64,000 nucleotides of DNA from an uncultured Allomuricauda sp. GTDB lineage: Bacteria; Bacteroidota; Bacteroidia; Flavobacteriales; Flavobacteriaceae. The notes beneath the pieces were generated by a model. It was not told where the DNA came from. It worked only from the letters and a program-made list of their open reading frames with translations, and did no database searches. How positions within the stretch are numbered: the first letter of the stretch is position 1; each line of letters starts with the position of its first letter. The stretch covers positions 372,001-436,000 of the forward strand of contig NZ_CANMPQ010000002.1 of assembly GCF_947499695.1 (NCBI RefSeq), written 5' to 3'. Below are positions 34,954-43,598 of this stretch, piece by piece. A program made the translations under genes and the position numbers.

Positions 34954-35961
34954 ATGAGCAACGAAAAAGAAGCAAAACTTAAAGCCTTAAAACTGACCCT
35001 TGATAAATTGGACAAAACCTACGGAAAGGGTGCCGTCATGAAATTGGGGGACAGTGTGGTAGCGGATGTAGAGGTTATCCCTTCGGGGTCATTGGGACTG
35101 GATATTGCTTTGGGTGTTAGTGGTTACCCTCGAGGAAGGGTTATTGAAATTTATGGGCCAGAATCATCAGGAAAAACAACACTTACATTACATGCAATTG
35201 CTGAGGCACAAAAAAATGGAGGTATTGCTGCCTTTATTGATGCTGAACATGCCTTTGATCGATTTTATGCTGAAAAATTAGGCGTTGATATTGATAATCT
35301 AATTATTTCCCAGCCTGATCATGGGGAACAAGCTTTGGAAATTGCCGATAATCTTATCCGATCTGGTGCAATTGACATTGTAATTGTTGATTCTGTTGCA
35401 GCGCTTACTCCTAAAAGTGAAATTGAAGGTGAAATGGGTGATTCCAAAATGGGGCTACATGCAAGATTGATGTCACAGGCTTTACGAAAATTAACCGCAT
35501 CCATTAGCAAAACTCATTGTACGGTTATTTTTATCAACCAGTTGAGAGAGAAAATTGGTGTGATGTTTGGAAATCCTGAAACAACAACCGGTGGTAACGC
35601 ACTTAAGTTTTATGCTTCCGTTCGATTAGATATTAGAAGATCTACCCAGATAAAAGATACTGACGGAGCGGTACAAGGTAACAAGACCAGGGTAAAAGTT
35701 GTCAAAAACAAGGTTGCCCCTCCTTTCAAAACTGCTGAATTTGATATTATGTACGGAGAAGGTATTTCCAAGGTTGGAGAAGTGCTGGATCTAGGTGTGG
35801 CATATGAAATTGTGAAGAAAAGCGGTTCTTGGTTTAGCTACGGAGACACCAAACTAGGACAAGGCCGAGACGCGGTTAAAGCGCTGCTGGCGGACAACCC
35901 TGAATTATCAGAGGAACTTGAAGCCAAAATCAAAGAAGCTATCGCTGCCGTTAACGCCTAA
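34954..35961 (+). CDS. recA: Recombinase RecA
   Basis: The ATG at 34954 gives 335 residues, normal for RecA. The Walker A motif is GPESSGKTT near residue 66, Walker B is [14 protein letters not shown] near 140, and [28 protein letters not shown] is the DNA-binding and ATP-sensing loop. RecA carries out strand exchange in repair and, in many bacteria, triggers self-cleavage of S24 repressors. One such repressor is encoded 8.6 kb upstream in this window. It is a single gene. Confidence 0.98.
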   Translation: MSNEKEAKLKALKLTLDKLDKTYGKGAVMKLGDSVVADVEVIPSGSLGLDIALGVSGYPRGRVIEIYGPESSGKTTLTLHAIAEAQKNGGIAAFIDAEHAFDRFYAEKLGVDIDNLIISQPDHGEQALEIADNLIRSGAIDIVIVDSVAALTPKSEIEGEMGDSKMGLHARLMSQALRKLTASISKTHCTVIFINQLREKIGVMFGNPETTTGGNALKFYASVRLDIRRSTQIKDTDGAVQGNKTRVKVVKNKVAPPFKTAEFDIMYGEGISKVGEVLDLGVAYEIVKKSGSWFSYGDTKLGQGRDAVKALLADNPELSEELEAKIKEAIAAVNA

Positions 35962-36060
35962 ACGGGACTTTTTTACCAAACATCTTACTTTTTCAAGAAA
36001 CGGGTAATTTCACGCAACCCTTACCTTTACCATACATCTAGGGTGTAAAGATTTTTAGTG

Positions 36061-36480
36061 ATGAAAAAGTTGATTGCTTTGTTTGCAGTGATTGCTATGG
36101 GGTCTACTCTAAGCTCATGTGACTTGGATGATGGGCAAAACTTTCAGTTTACGACCTTAAGAGTTGTAGAAGCACAAATGCCTGCATTTTTTGAATTGAA
36201 TGAGATTTATGATATTGAGGTGACTTACCAACGGCCCAATGGTTGCACGTTTTTTGAAGGTTTTGATGTGGTCAAAACCGGAGATACAGATCGAGATGTG
36301 GTTGTAGTTGGAACTGAAATAGTCGATGGCGATATAGCCTGTACACAGGCCGTAGAGGAAGTGACCGCTATTCTCCAATTCAATGTGATTTTTACTGGAG
36401 AATATCATTTTAGATTTTATTCTGGCAATGATAATGAAGATAACGCCACATATATAGAATATACGGTTCCTGTGAACTAG
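36061..36480 (+). CDS. Small lipoprotein of unknown function
   Basis: The ATG at 36061 (a GTG lies just before it) gives 139 residues with a lipoprotein signal ending TLSSCDLDDG. The mature part is strand-rich (FTTLRVVEAQMP, IYDIEVTYQRPNGCTFFEGF, FTGEYHFRFYSGND), suggesting a single immunoglobulin-like domain. No family is recognised. It precedes the sigma-factor gene by 28 bp and may share its promoter. Confidence 0.65.
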   Translation: MKKLIALFAVIAMGSTLSSCDLDDGQNFQFTTLRVVEAQMPAFFELNEIYDIEVTYQRPNGCTFFEGFDVVKTGDTDRDVVVVGTEIVDGDIACTQAVEEVTAILQFNVIFTGEYHFRFYSGNDNEDNATYIEYTVPVN

Positions 36481-36508
36481 GTATCAGCAATCCAAAATTG
36501 ACCAACAT

Positions 36509-37039
36509 TTGGATCTTGAAGAATTAATACATAATTGTAAAAAGGGCAAAAGACAGGCGCAAGCCGATTTATACCGGAAATACTCCGGTATTCTTTTCGG
36601 TATGTGTCTCAAATATTCCCGAAATAAAACTGAAGCAGAGGATAATCTGCACGATAGTTTTATGACAATTTTTAATAAAATCGACCAATTCAACTTTAAT
36701 GGTTCCTTTGAGGGTTGGATCAAGCGGATTACCGTGAATACCGTACTTCAAAAATATAGAAAGGAGCAACACTTAAATGTGGTTTCCGAGAACATAGGGG
36801 AAGAATTGGACGTTGATACGGAACAGGCTGATATAAGTCTTTCCGCATTATTGGGATATATACAAGAGCTGCCCAACAAGTATAGGTTAACATTCAACCT
36901 CTACGTTTTGGATGGCTACAGTCATAAAGAAATTAGTGAGATGTTGGGAACATCCACGGGGACCTCAAAATCAAATTTGGCAAGGGCCAAAATGATACTG
37001 AGGGAAAAAATTGAAAAAGAAAATATAAACATTGCTTAA
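36509..37039 (+). CDS. ECF-type RNA polymerase sigma factor
   Basis: The 176-residue protein has sigma region 2 (ADLYRKYSGILFGMCLKYSRNKTEAEDNLHDSFMTIF, about 17-55) and region 4 (YIQELPNKYRLTFNLYVLDGYSHKEISEMLGTSTGTSKSNLARA, about 115-160). It directs RNA polymerase to a small regulon. The start used is TTG, because no ATG lies near the domain start in frame. It is followed, 7 bp after its stop, by a protein with an anti-sigma-like N-terminus, which probably controls it. Confidence 0.9.
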   Translation: MDLEELIHNCKKGKRQAQADLYRKYSGILFGMCLKYSRNKTEAEDNLHDSFMTIFNKIDQFNFNGSFEGWIKRITVNTVLQKYRKEQHLNVVSENIGEELDVDTEQADISLSALLGYIQELPNKYRLTFNLYVLDGYSHKEISEMLGTSTGTSKSNLARAKMILREKIEKENINIA

Positions 37040-37046
37040 ATCATCA

Positions 37047-38657
37047 ATGATGGGGAAAAAGAATTTAGAGCAATTGTTCAAAGAAGTATTTAAGGATTTT
37101 AAGGAAAGTCCGGATGATAACGTCTGGAAATCTATTGAAGCTTCCTTGGACAAAAAAGAGAAAAAGAAAAGGGTCATTCCAATATGGTGGCGACTTGGAG
37201 GGGTTGCAGCTTTGTTGGCCCTGCTGTTTTATGTGGTAAATCCATTTGAGAGTTCAAATGAAAACAATGATATTATTATCACTGAAACACAGCAAAAAAC
37301 CGATTCGTCTAACATTAATTCAAACACGGAAGATTCTAAAAAGTCCGAAATTTTCACAACACCTGACGCTGAACAATTCGTTGATTCTTCGAATGAAAAC
37401 GAATCAGAGCCCGTTGAGCAGTCTAATTCTGAAAAAGATGCTGATGATGCATTAATTAAAAATCAAAGTCTTCGGCCCAAACAGCAATTGGCAGGCAATC
37501 CTAATCAACCATACGAAGATATCAGACAGGAAAAGAATTCAGTTTCAAGCAAGAAATTAAATTCTTTTGATACTACTGAACAAGAAGTTGTCTCTAGCGA
37601 TGTTAAACAACAGCCAAAACTTCAAACTGAAAATGAAGCTTTGGAAGTTGCAGAAACCGATACTTCATTGAAAAATTTAGAAACGGAGCATCCGGACAAA
37701 CTTCCTTCAGAAAATACTAGCAAAGAAGTTGATCTTCCACAAAAAGAGAGTCTGTTTGAAATTTCAAAAAGCGATGATGCTATTGTCGAAAACAATGCTG
37801 ATGAACAAGAAAATAAGGTTGAGGAGATAATTAAAAATGAAGAGTCGAATAACACTCCGGAAAAGAAATCCATTTTTGAAGTAATTAAGGAACAAGAGGA
37901 AGAGGCTATTGCGGAAAATACATCTCAAAAATGGTCTGTAGGTCCTTCTGTTGCCCCTGTTTATTTTAGTGCTACAGGAAATGGTTCTCCTATCCACTCA
38001 AATTTTGCTGCTAACTCCAAGTCGGGGAATGTGAATTTGAGTTATGGCCTTACAGTTGCTTACGAATTGGGTAAAAAGTTGAAAGTACGCTCTGGTGTGC
38101 ACCGGGTGAACTATGGTTATGATACCAATGATGTGGTTTTTTCATCGTCATTAAGTGCTTCCCCGAATGATTTGATAGAAAATATAGATTACAGCCAAGC
38201 CTCCCGAACTGTAATAGTTCAGAGCAAGGAGAAAGCCCCTCAGTTTGCAGCGAATGATGCTTTTGTGGAATTGGCCGCCAACGAAACCCCTTCCTTGGAT
38301 GGAAAAATGGTTCAACGATTGGGTTATATTGAAGTTCCTTTGGAGTTGGATTATTCAATTATTGATAAAAAGTTTGGTGTCAATCTTATTGGTGGTGTAA
38401 GTTCTCTTTTTCTTGTTGACAATTCCGTGCTTTTGGAATCCAATGATTTGGTCACGGAAGTTGGGGAGGCCAATAATGCCAATACGGTGAATTTTAGCAC
38501 AAATGTGGGTGTTGGGCTCAATTATGAGTTTTCTTCAAAAATTCAGTTGAGTTTGGAGCCTGTTTTAAAATATCAATTAAATACATTTTCCGAAACCGCC
38601 GGTTCTTTTAGACCATTCTCTGTGGGTGTTTATAGTGGTGTGCGTTTCAATTTTTAA
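37047..38657 (+). CDS. Putative anti-sigma / outer-membrane beta-barrel fusion protein
   Basis: The 536-residue product has an N-terminal region of about 45 residues (LEQLFKEVFKDFKESPDDNVWKSIE) that looks like the cytoplasmic part of an anti-sigma factor, then a membrane segment near 55-70 (VAALLALLFYVV). About 230 residues of low-complexity Glu/Asn/Ser/Lys-rich linker follow. The last 230 residues look like an outer-membrane barrel (VNLSYGLTVAYELGKKLKVRSG, final VGVYSGVRFNF ending in Phe). It might span the envelope and tie outer-membrane state to sigma release. Confidence 0.7.
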   Translation: MMGKKNLEQLFKEVFKDFKESPDDNVWKSIEASLDKKEKKKRVIPIWWRLGGVAALLALLFYVVNPFESSNENNDIIITETQQKTDSSNINSNTEDSKKSEIFTTPDAEQFVDSSNENESEPVEQSNSEKDADDALIKNQSLRPKQQLAGNPNQPYEDIRQEKNSVSSKKLNSFDTTEQEVVSSDVKQQPKLQTENEALEVAETDTSLKNLETEHPDKLPSENTSKEVDLPQKESLFEISKSDDAIVENNADEQENKVEEIIKNEESNNTPEKKSIFEVIKEQEEEAIAENTSQKWSVGPSVAPVYFSATGNGSPIHSNFAANSKSGNVNLSYGLTVAYELGKKLKVRSGVHRVNYGYDTNDVVFSSSLSASPNDLIENIDYSQASRTVIVQSKEKAPQFAANDAFVELAANETPSLDGKMVQRLGYIEVPLELDYSIIDKKFGVNLIGGVSSLFLVDNSVLLESNDLVTEVGEANNANTVNFSTNVGVGLNYEFSSKIQLSLEPVLKYQLNTFSETAGSFRPFSVGVYSGVRFNF

Positions 38658-38709
38658 GTATATAAAAGAAGTTGGTTAGGAAGATTGCTCCTTTAATGCA
38701 ATCATTTAG

Positions 38710-38737
38710 ACACCTTGCTCCGGCAAGGTGTTTTTTT
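38710..38737 (+). terminator. Terminator of the sigma factor-barrel operon
   Basis: ACACCTTGC/GCAAGGTGT with a TCCG loop and seven T on the plus strand, 52 bp after the stop at 38657. Confidence 0.92.
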
Positions 38738-38798
38738 ATTGGGTCTTATCGAAGACATAATAGACTCAAACTAACAAAACTTTGTTGCTTTGGGGAGA

Positions 38799-39530
38799 TT
38801 ACTGTAGTTCCTTCAAAATAACTTCACGAACCTCTTCGCGCAATGTGGATTTGTCTTCCTCGCCCAAAATTCCAGTTTCAAAAAAACGATGAACCTTTGC
38901 TCTTATAATTCCAGGACCACCGCTTAAAAATGTGAAGGAAAAACGCTTTTTATTGTCAAAAAATGTGATTGGCACCACAGGAATTTTGTGCGCTATTGCC
39001 ATTTTAAAAGCTCCATCTTTGAATGCATCCAAAACCACTTGCTCCTCTGGGACCCCTCCTTCAGGAAAAATACACACGCTCAATCCTTGGTCTAATCGAC
39101 GTTGCGCACGACGGTAGACTCCAGTCCGACTTTTAATACTCTCCCTGTCCACCATAATACAGACGCGTTTATAGAAAAATCCAAAAACAGGAATCTTTAC
39201 CAACTCTTTCTTACCAACGAAAACAAAAGGGTTTTTGCTTACTACCAACATGAACATAATATCCAACATACTGGTGTGGTTGGCCACGAGCATATAGCTT
39301 TTACCTTTTACCATTTTTTGCTCCCGCATAATTCTAGGAAAGCACCCCATCCCATAAAGTATGGTTTTAGCCCACAAATTTCTGGCCAGCCAAAAGAACT
39401 GCTTGTACGTTTTTTCGGAAAGAGTGGTCAATAGCAGAAAGGGGAAGAAAATAAAAATAGGAATGGCTACCAGCACGTAAAACCAAATGCGGTATAAAAC
39501 ATATCCTATATTCTTCAAGACAGAAAGCAT
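38799..39530 (-). CDS. plsC: 1-acyl-sn-glycerol-3-phosphate acyltransferase
   Basis: The 243-residue enzyme has an N-terminal membrane segment (FYVLVAIPIFIFFPFLLLT), the catalytic NHTSMLDIMF (HxxxxD) near residue 80, FVGKKEL, and the FPEGGVPEE substrate motif near 155. It adds the second acyl chain in phosphatidic acid synthesis at the inner membrane. Length is normal. It is divergent from the GlsB-like gene; its -7 box is almost on the start codon. Confidence 0.93.
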   Translation of the reverse strand: MLSVLKNIGYVLYRIWFYVLVAIPIFIFFPFLLLTTLSEKTYKQFFWLARNLWAKTILYGMGCFPRIMREQKMVKGKSYMLVANHTSMLDIMFMLVVSKNPFVFVGKKELVKIPVFGFFYKRVCIMVDRESIKSRTGVYRRAQRRLDQGLSVCIFPEGGVPEEQVVLDAFKDGAFKMAIAHKIPVVPITFFDNKKRFSFTFLSGGPGIIRAKVHRFFETGILGEEDKSTLREEVREVILKELQ

Positions 39531-39534
39531 GCGC

Positions 39535-39542
39535 CAAAAGTA
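39535..39542 (-). promoter_or_regulatory. Predicted -7 box on the plsC start
   Basis: TACTTTTG on the minus strand, 4 bp before the plsC ATG, predicts a leaderless mRNA, as for thiL. Confidence 0.35.
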
Positions 39543-39586
39543 GAATTTTTGAATATCTTTATTGGAATAACCATAAAATCTTAAAA

Positions 39587-39829
39587 ATGGGATTACTATA
39601 TGCTTTATTGATTGGGGCGGCAGCAGGTTGGCTTGCAGGAAAAATTATGAAAGGTGGTGGTTTTGGTGCGCTAATCAATATAATTTTAGGTATCGTCGGA
39701 GGTGTTGTGGGTAATTGGCTCTTTGGGGTTTTGGGCATTCATATTAGTTCGGGAATTGTAGGAGACTTGATAACCGGAGTTATTGGAGCTGTTGTTGTGC
39801 TCTTTGTTGCTGGCCTCTTTAAAAAGTAA
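39587..39829 (+). CDS. GlsB/YeaQ/YmgE family stress-response membrane protein
   Basis: The 80-residue protein has three hydrophobic segments rich in glycine (LLYALLIGAAAGWLAGKIMKGGGFG, LINIILGIVGGVVGNWLFGVLG, IGAVVVLFVAGLFKK), matching the transglycosylase-associated GlsB/YeaQ/YmgE family of small inner-membrane proteins induced by stress. The sequence AAGWLAGKIMKG is a family signature. It is followed by trpS after 76 bp. Confidence 0.92.
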   Translation: MGLLYALLIGAAAGWLAGKIMKGGGFGALINIILGIVGGVVGNWLFGVLGIHISSGIVGDLITGVIGAVVVLFVAGLFKK

Positions 39830-39905
39830 CTTCCACTTAATCAAACACTGGCATCCTACTTTTTTTATCCCACTTGGATGCTTACTTTTACGGGCAAAAT
39901 TAGGT

Positions 39906-40874
39906 ATGGCCCGAATTTTAACTGGAATTCAAAGTACAGGCGTCCCCCATTTGGGAAACATTCTTGGGGCAATTATTCCTGCCATTCAAATGGCTCAGGA
40001 TCCCAAAAATGAATCCTTTCTTTTCATTGCGGATATGCATTCGCTCACCCAGATAAAAGATGGCGAAGAATTAAGAAACAACACCTATGCTACAGCAGCC
40101 ACATGGCTGGCTTTTGGACTTGATGTTGAAAACACCGTTTTCTATCGTCAAAGCGATGTTCCACAGGTTACAGAACTGGCATGGTACCTCAGCTGTTTTT
40201 TTCCATACCAACGACTTACCCTTGCACATTCATTTAAGGACAAAGCGGATCGATTGGCTGATGTAAATTCTGGCTTGTTTTCTTATCCAATGCTAATGGC
40301 AGCTGATATTTTGTTGTACGATGCCAATATTGTTCCGGTAGGCAAAGATCAACTACAGCACTTGGAAATGACCCGTGATGTAGCATCAAGGTTCCACAAT
40401 CAGTTGGGTGAAACTTTTGTGCTTCCTGATGCCAAGGTACAGGAAGATACCATGTACGTTCCAGGTACGGATGGACAAAAAATGAGCAAGAGTAAGGGTA
40501 ATATCATCAACCTTTTTCAACCTGATAAAAAATTACGCAAGCAACTCATGGGTATTGTCACGGACAGTACTCCTATAGAAGAACCGAAGGACCCTAAAGG
40601 AGATAATGTTTTTGCCTTGTACAAGATTTTAGCTTCTCAGGAGCAAATTGAGGAAATGAGTGCAAATTATCTTGCTGGTGGATATGGTTACGGACATGCC
40701 AAACAGGCACTTTACGAAGTAATTCTGGAAAAGTTTGCCGAACCCCGTGAAAAATTTGAGTACTACATGAACCATTTACAAGAAGTGGATGAGGCCTTGG
40801 CCATTGGGGCTGAAAAAGCCAAGAAAATTGCTGATGGCGTCTTGGAAAGGGTACGAGGTAAACTTGGATACTAA
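39906..40874 (+). CDS. trpS: Tryptophanyl-tRNA synthetase
   Basis: The ATG at 39906 gives 322 residues, the normal length. Class I signatures are GIQSTGVPHLGN (HIGH-like) near residue 7 and KMSKSKGNII (KMSKS) near 190; the tRNA and tryptophan pocket is around ADMHSLTQ and MLMAADILLYDANIVPVGKDQLQHLE. It charges tRNA-Trp. No leader peptide or T-box is seen upstream. It converges on dprA with a 4-bp overlap. Confidence 0.97.
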   Translation: MARILTGIQSTGVPHLGNILGAIIPAIQMAQDPKNESFLFIADMHSLTQIKDGEELRNNTYATAATWLAFGLDVENTVFYRQSDVPQVTELAWYLSCFFPYQRLTLAHSFKDKADRLADVNSGLFSYPMLMAADILLYDANIVPVGKDQLQHLEMTRDVASRFHNQLGETFVLPDAKVQEDTMYVPGTDGQKMSKSKGNIINLFQPDKKLRKQLMGIVTDSTPIEEPKDPKGDNVFALYKILASQEQIEEMSANYLAGGYGYGHAKQALYEVILEKFAEPREKFEYYMNHLQEVDEALAIGAEKAKKIADGVLERVRGKLGY

Positions 40875-41977
40875 ATCGCTTCAAACAGTTTGCCCGGTAA
40901 TGGTCTAACCACTCCCTTCATTTCCAAAGTAAAAAGTGTAGAGGATGTTTTGTGAATTGGCAAATTACATTCCAAAGCAACGGTGTCCAATAACTGTTTC
41001 CCGTTCATCTGCAAGTACGAATAGATAGACTGTTCTGTTTTATCAAGTTGCGGAAAAAGTTGTTTCTGAATGGTTTCTTTTTCTTTTTTTGATTCCAATT
41101 CCCATCCTAAAAGATAGATCAATTCTGCTGCTGAAGTCAACATTTGTGCTTTTTGGTGTTTAATTAAGTCGTTACATCCCTTGCTATATGTATCGGAAGT
41201 TCTACCCGGAACAGCAAAAACATCTCGGTTGTACCCGTTGGCCAAATCTGCAGTGACCAAACTACCACCCTTTTCTGCCGATTCAACAACAATAGTAGCT
41301 TTACTAAGTCCGGCGATAATGCGGTTTCGTTTTAAAAAGTTTTCACGATCCGGATTGCTAGTACTCCAAAATTCTGTCAAGAAACCTCCATTTCCCTCAA
41401 TCTTTGAGACATATTTTTTATGAGCTTTCGGATAAGTTTGGTTTAGTCCGTGTGCCAAACAACCAATGGTTTGCAGGCCTTTATTCATGGCTAATTTCTG
41501 AATCGTTATATCCACTCCATAGGCAAATCCGCTAACAATAATGGGATCCAATGGAGCTATTTGGTCAATAAAGTCTTCACAAAAGCCTCGGCCGTAACTC
41601 GTAATATTTCTGGTCCCCACCACACTAATAATTTTCTTAGTCTCCAAGTTGATTTTCCCGCGGGTAAAAAGCAGTATAGGTCCATCGACACAGTGCTTCA
41701 GAAATGCGGGATAATCTTGGTCTTCAAAATATGAAAGTGTGATATTCTTGTTTTGGATATATTCATACTCAGCTTCAGCTTCTTCCAAATACGCGGAGTC
41801 ATATAATCCTTTTAAGGTTATTTGCCCAATACCCCCAATCTTTGTGAGGTGATGTAGTTTATCCTTGAAAATTGCACTTGGACTCCCACAATGGGCAATT
41901 AATTTTTTGGCGGTAATATCTCCAATATTTGGAATAGCCTGCAGTCGGAGCGCTGCAATAATTTCAGGTTCAGACAT
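40871..41977 (-). CDS. dprA: DNA-processing protein DprA
   Basis: The 368-residue protein has an N-terminal helix-hairpin-helix/SAM-like part (QAIPNIGDITAKKLIAHCG), the Rossmann core (SVVGTRNITSYGRGF, IVSGFAYGVDITIQKLAM, GGFLTEFWS, FLKRNRIIAGLSKATIVVES, GGSLVTADLANGYNRDVFAVPG) and a C-terminal winged domain. DprA binds incoming single-stranded DNA and loads RecA in transformation. It is a single gene; no competence pilus genes are in the window. Confidence 0.95.
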   Translation of the reverse strand: MSEPEIIAALRLQAIPNIGDITAKKLIAHCGSPSAIFKDKLHHLTKIGGIGQITLKGLYDSAYLEEAEAEYEYIQNKNITLSYFEDQDYPAFLKHCVDGPILLFTRGKINLETKKIISVVGTRNITSYGRGFCEDFIDQIAPLDPIIVSGFAYGVDITIQKLAMNKGLQTIGCLAHGLNQTYPKAHKKYVSKIEGNGGFLTEFWSTSNPDRENFLKRNRIIAGLSKATIVVESAEKGGSLVTADLANGYNRDVFAVPGRTSDTYSKGCNDLIKHQKAQMLTSAAELIYLLGWELESKKEKETIQKQLFPQLDKTEQSIYSYLQMNGKQLLDTVALECNLPIHKTSSTLFTLEMKGVVRPLPGKLFEAI

Positions 41978-42082
41978 TTCGATTTGGGATTGTAGTTGTT
42001 CACAAAATACAGAATTTCAAATGTTAATAAAAAGTGACAGCTCTTATTTTGTGATGCAGGTTTTTTTCCAATATTTGTGGCA

Positions 42083-43027
42083 ATGCGCATTGAATCCTAT
42101 ATAGAAAAATTACTCTTCGATTATAATTGTGTCGTAGTTCCCGGTTTTGGGGCCTTTCTGGCACATGGAAAATCCGCAGAACTTGATTCGGTGACCAATA
42201 CATTGATTCCACCAACCAAAACTGTTTCCTTTAATGCACAACTTTCCAAGAATGATGGCTTATTGGTTTCACATATCGCCAAGGAAAAACATCTTGGCTA
42301 TGAAGAGCTTTTGGAAGAGGTGGAAAATGTGGCGGAGTCATGGAAGAAAAGACTTGAACAGGGTGAAAGCATTGACCTTTTTGGTATAGGCAAGTTATCT
42401 CTCAACCGAGATCATAGAATTCAGTTTGAGCCAGAAAATAAAATCAACTTTTTGACCTCTTCATTTGGCCTTTCAGCATTTGCCGCCACCCCGATTCAAC
42501 GTGAAGTTTTAAAAGAGGAAGTAGAAGAACTTGAGGAAAAGGTTCCATTTATTATTACCCCAGAAAAGCGGGAAGAATCTTCGTTCAGACCTTGGCTAAA
42601 GTATGCCGCTGTTATCTTACTTGCTATTTCATTGGGCTCTACCTCATATAGAGCTTATGATGAGCTTCAACAAAAACAAGTAACGGTTCAGCAAGATGCC
42701 CAAGAAGAAGTTTCGCGCTTAATTCAGGAAGCCACATTTTTTGAAAGCGCTCCTTTGGAACTTCCAGCATTGAACATCAAAATCACCAAGAAAAAGCTTG
42801 GCAAACATCATGTAATCGCTGGTGCATTCAGAGTTGAACAAAATGCTGAAAAGAAGGTGGCCCAACTCAAGAAAAAAGGGTTTAATGCTTTTTATTTGGG
42901 CACCAATAAATTTGGTCTGCACCAAGTGGCTTATGACAGCTTTGAGAACCCAAAGGAAGCTCTAAAATTCCTTAGAAGGGTAAAGCGCACCGAATCTCCT
43001 GATGCGTGGTTGCTATCTGAGAAATAG
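42083..43027 (+). CDS. HU/CCDC81-like and SPOR domain membrane protein
   Basis: The start at 42083 is the second of a GTG-ATG pair and gives 314 residues. The N-terminal 130 residues (IESYIEKLLFDYNCVVVPGFGAF, YEELLEEVENVAESWKKRLEQGE, FGIGKLSLNRDHRIQF) match the prokaryotic HU/CCDC81-like double domain. One membrane segment at about 175-190 (YAAVILLAISLGSTS) is followed by a C-terminal SPOR domain (HHVIAGAFRVEQNAEKKVAQLKKKG), which binds denuded glycan in the periplasm. It probably links cytoplasmic and cell-wall sites, perhaps at division. Confidence 0.88.
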   Translation: MRIESYIEKLLFDYNCVVVPGFGAFLAHGKSAELDSVTNTLIPPTKTVSFNAQLSKNDGLLVSHIAKEKHLGYEELLEEVENVAESWKKRLEQGESIDLFGIGKLSLNRDHRIQFEPENKINFLTSSFGLSAFAATPIQREVLKEEVEELEEKVPFIITPEKREESSFRPWLKYAAVILLAISLGSTSYRAYDELQQKQVTVQQDAQEEVSRLIQEATFFESAPLELPALNIKITKKKLGKHHVIAGAFRVEQNAEKKVAQLKKKGFNAFYLGTNKFGLHQVAYDSFENPKEALKFLRRVKRTESPDAWLLSEK

Positions 43028-43036
43028 TATTTCTTT

Positions 43037-43068
43037 CTTTAAAACCAGTATCCACTTCAATATCTTTG
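43037..43068 (+). promoter_or_regulatory. Predicted promoter of the thioesterase gene
   Basis: TATCTTTG at 43061-43068 matches TAnnTTTG, with CTTT at 43037-43040 as an imperfect -33 element 20 bp upstream. Leader about 13 nt. Confidence 0.4.
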
Positions 43069-43085
43069 CGCAAAATTCAAATCTT

Positions 43086-43598
43086 ATGAGCGCGAAAAAT
43101 CCAAGCGAATCACGTACTGTAATGACAGATATGGTATTACCGAGTGAGACCAATCCCTTGAACAACTTATTCGGCGGTGAGCTTTTAGCTCGCATGGATC
43201 GGGCCGCTAGTATTGCAGCAAGAAGACACAGTAGAAGGATTACTGTCACGGCTTCTGTAAACCATGTTGCTTTTAACCGTTCAGTACCCTTGGGCAGTGT
43301 AGTCACTGTTGAAGCTTCTGTTTCTAGGGCGTTTAAAACTTCAATGGAAATTTATATTGATGTTTGGATGGAAGATAGATTTACTGGAGAGCGCGCCAAG
43401 GCAAACGAAGCCATCTATACTTTTGTAGCTGTGGATGAATCGGGCACCCCTACAGAAGTGCCACAACTAGAACCTGAAACGGATCTTCAAAAAGAGCGTT
43501 TTGCTGGAGCTCTTCGAAGAAAACAACTCAGTTTGGTACTTGCAGGTAAAATGGAGCCGAATAAAGCAACAGAACTTAAGGCTTTATTTACTTCTTAG
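43086..43598 (+). CDS. Hotdog-fold acyl-CoA thioesterase
   Basis: The ATG at 43086 gives 170 residues. Hotdog signatures of the YciA/BFIT group are NPLNNLFGGELLARMDRAASIAA near residue 20, VTASVNHVAFNRSVPLGSVVTVEASV near 58 and FTGERAKANEAIYTFVAVDE. It hydrolyses acyl-CoA to free acid and CoA in the cytoplasm. Chain length is unknown. It converges on the aldo/keto reductase with a 4-bp overlap. Confidence 0.92.
   Translation: MSAKNPSESRTVMTDMVLPSETNPLNNLFGGELLARMDRAASIAARRHSRRITVTASVNHVAFNRSVPLGSVVTVEASVSRAFKTSMEIYIDVWMEDRFTGERAKANEAIYTFVAVDESGTPTEVPQLEPETDLQKERFAGALRRKQLSLVLAGKMEPNKATELKALFTS

Noticed and set aside
37622-37873. Antisense ORFs across the linker of the sigma-factor partner
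   Set aside because: They arise from low-complexity Glu/Asn/Ser codons read backwards.
39830-39905. Leader peptide or T-box before trpS
   Set aside because: No Trp codon run, antiterminator pairing or T-box sequence is visible in the 76-bp gap.
39783-39905. N-terminal extension of trpS reaching into the GlsB-like gene
   Set aside because: The standard TrpRS start is at 39906; the extension would overlap another gene and has no homology to the enzyme.
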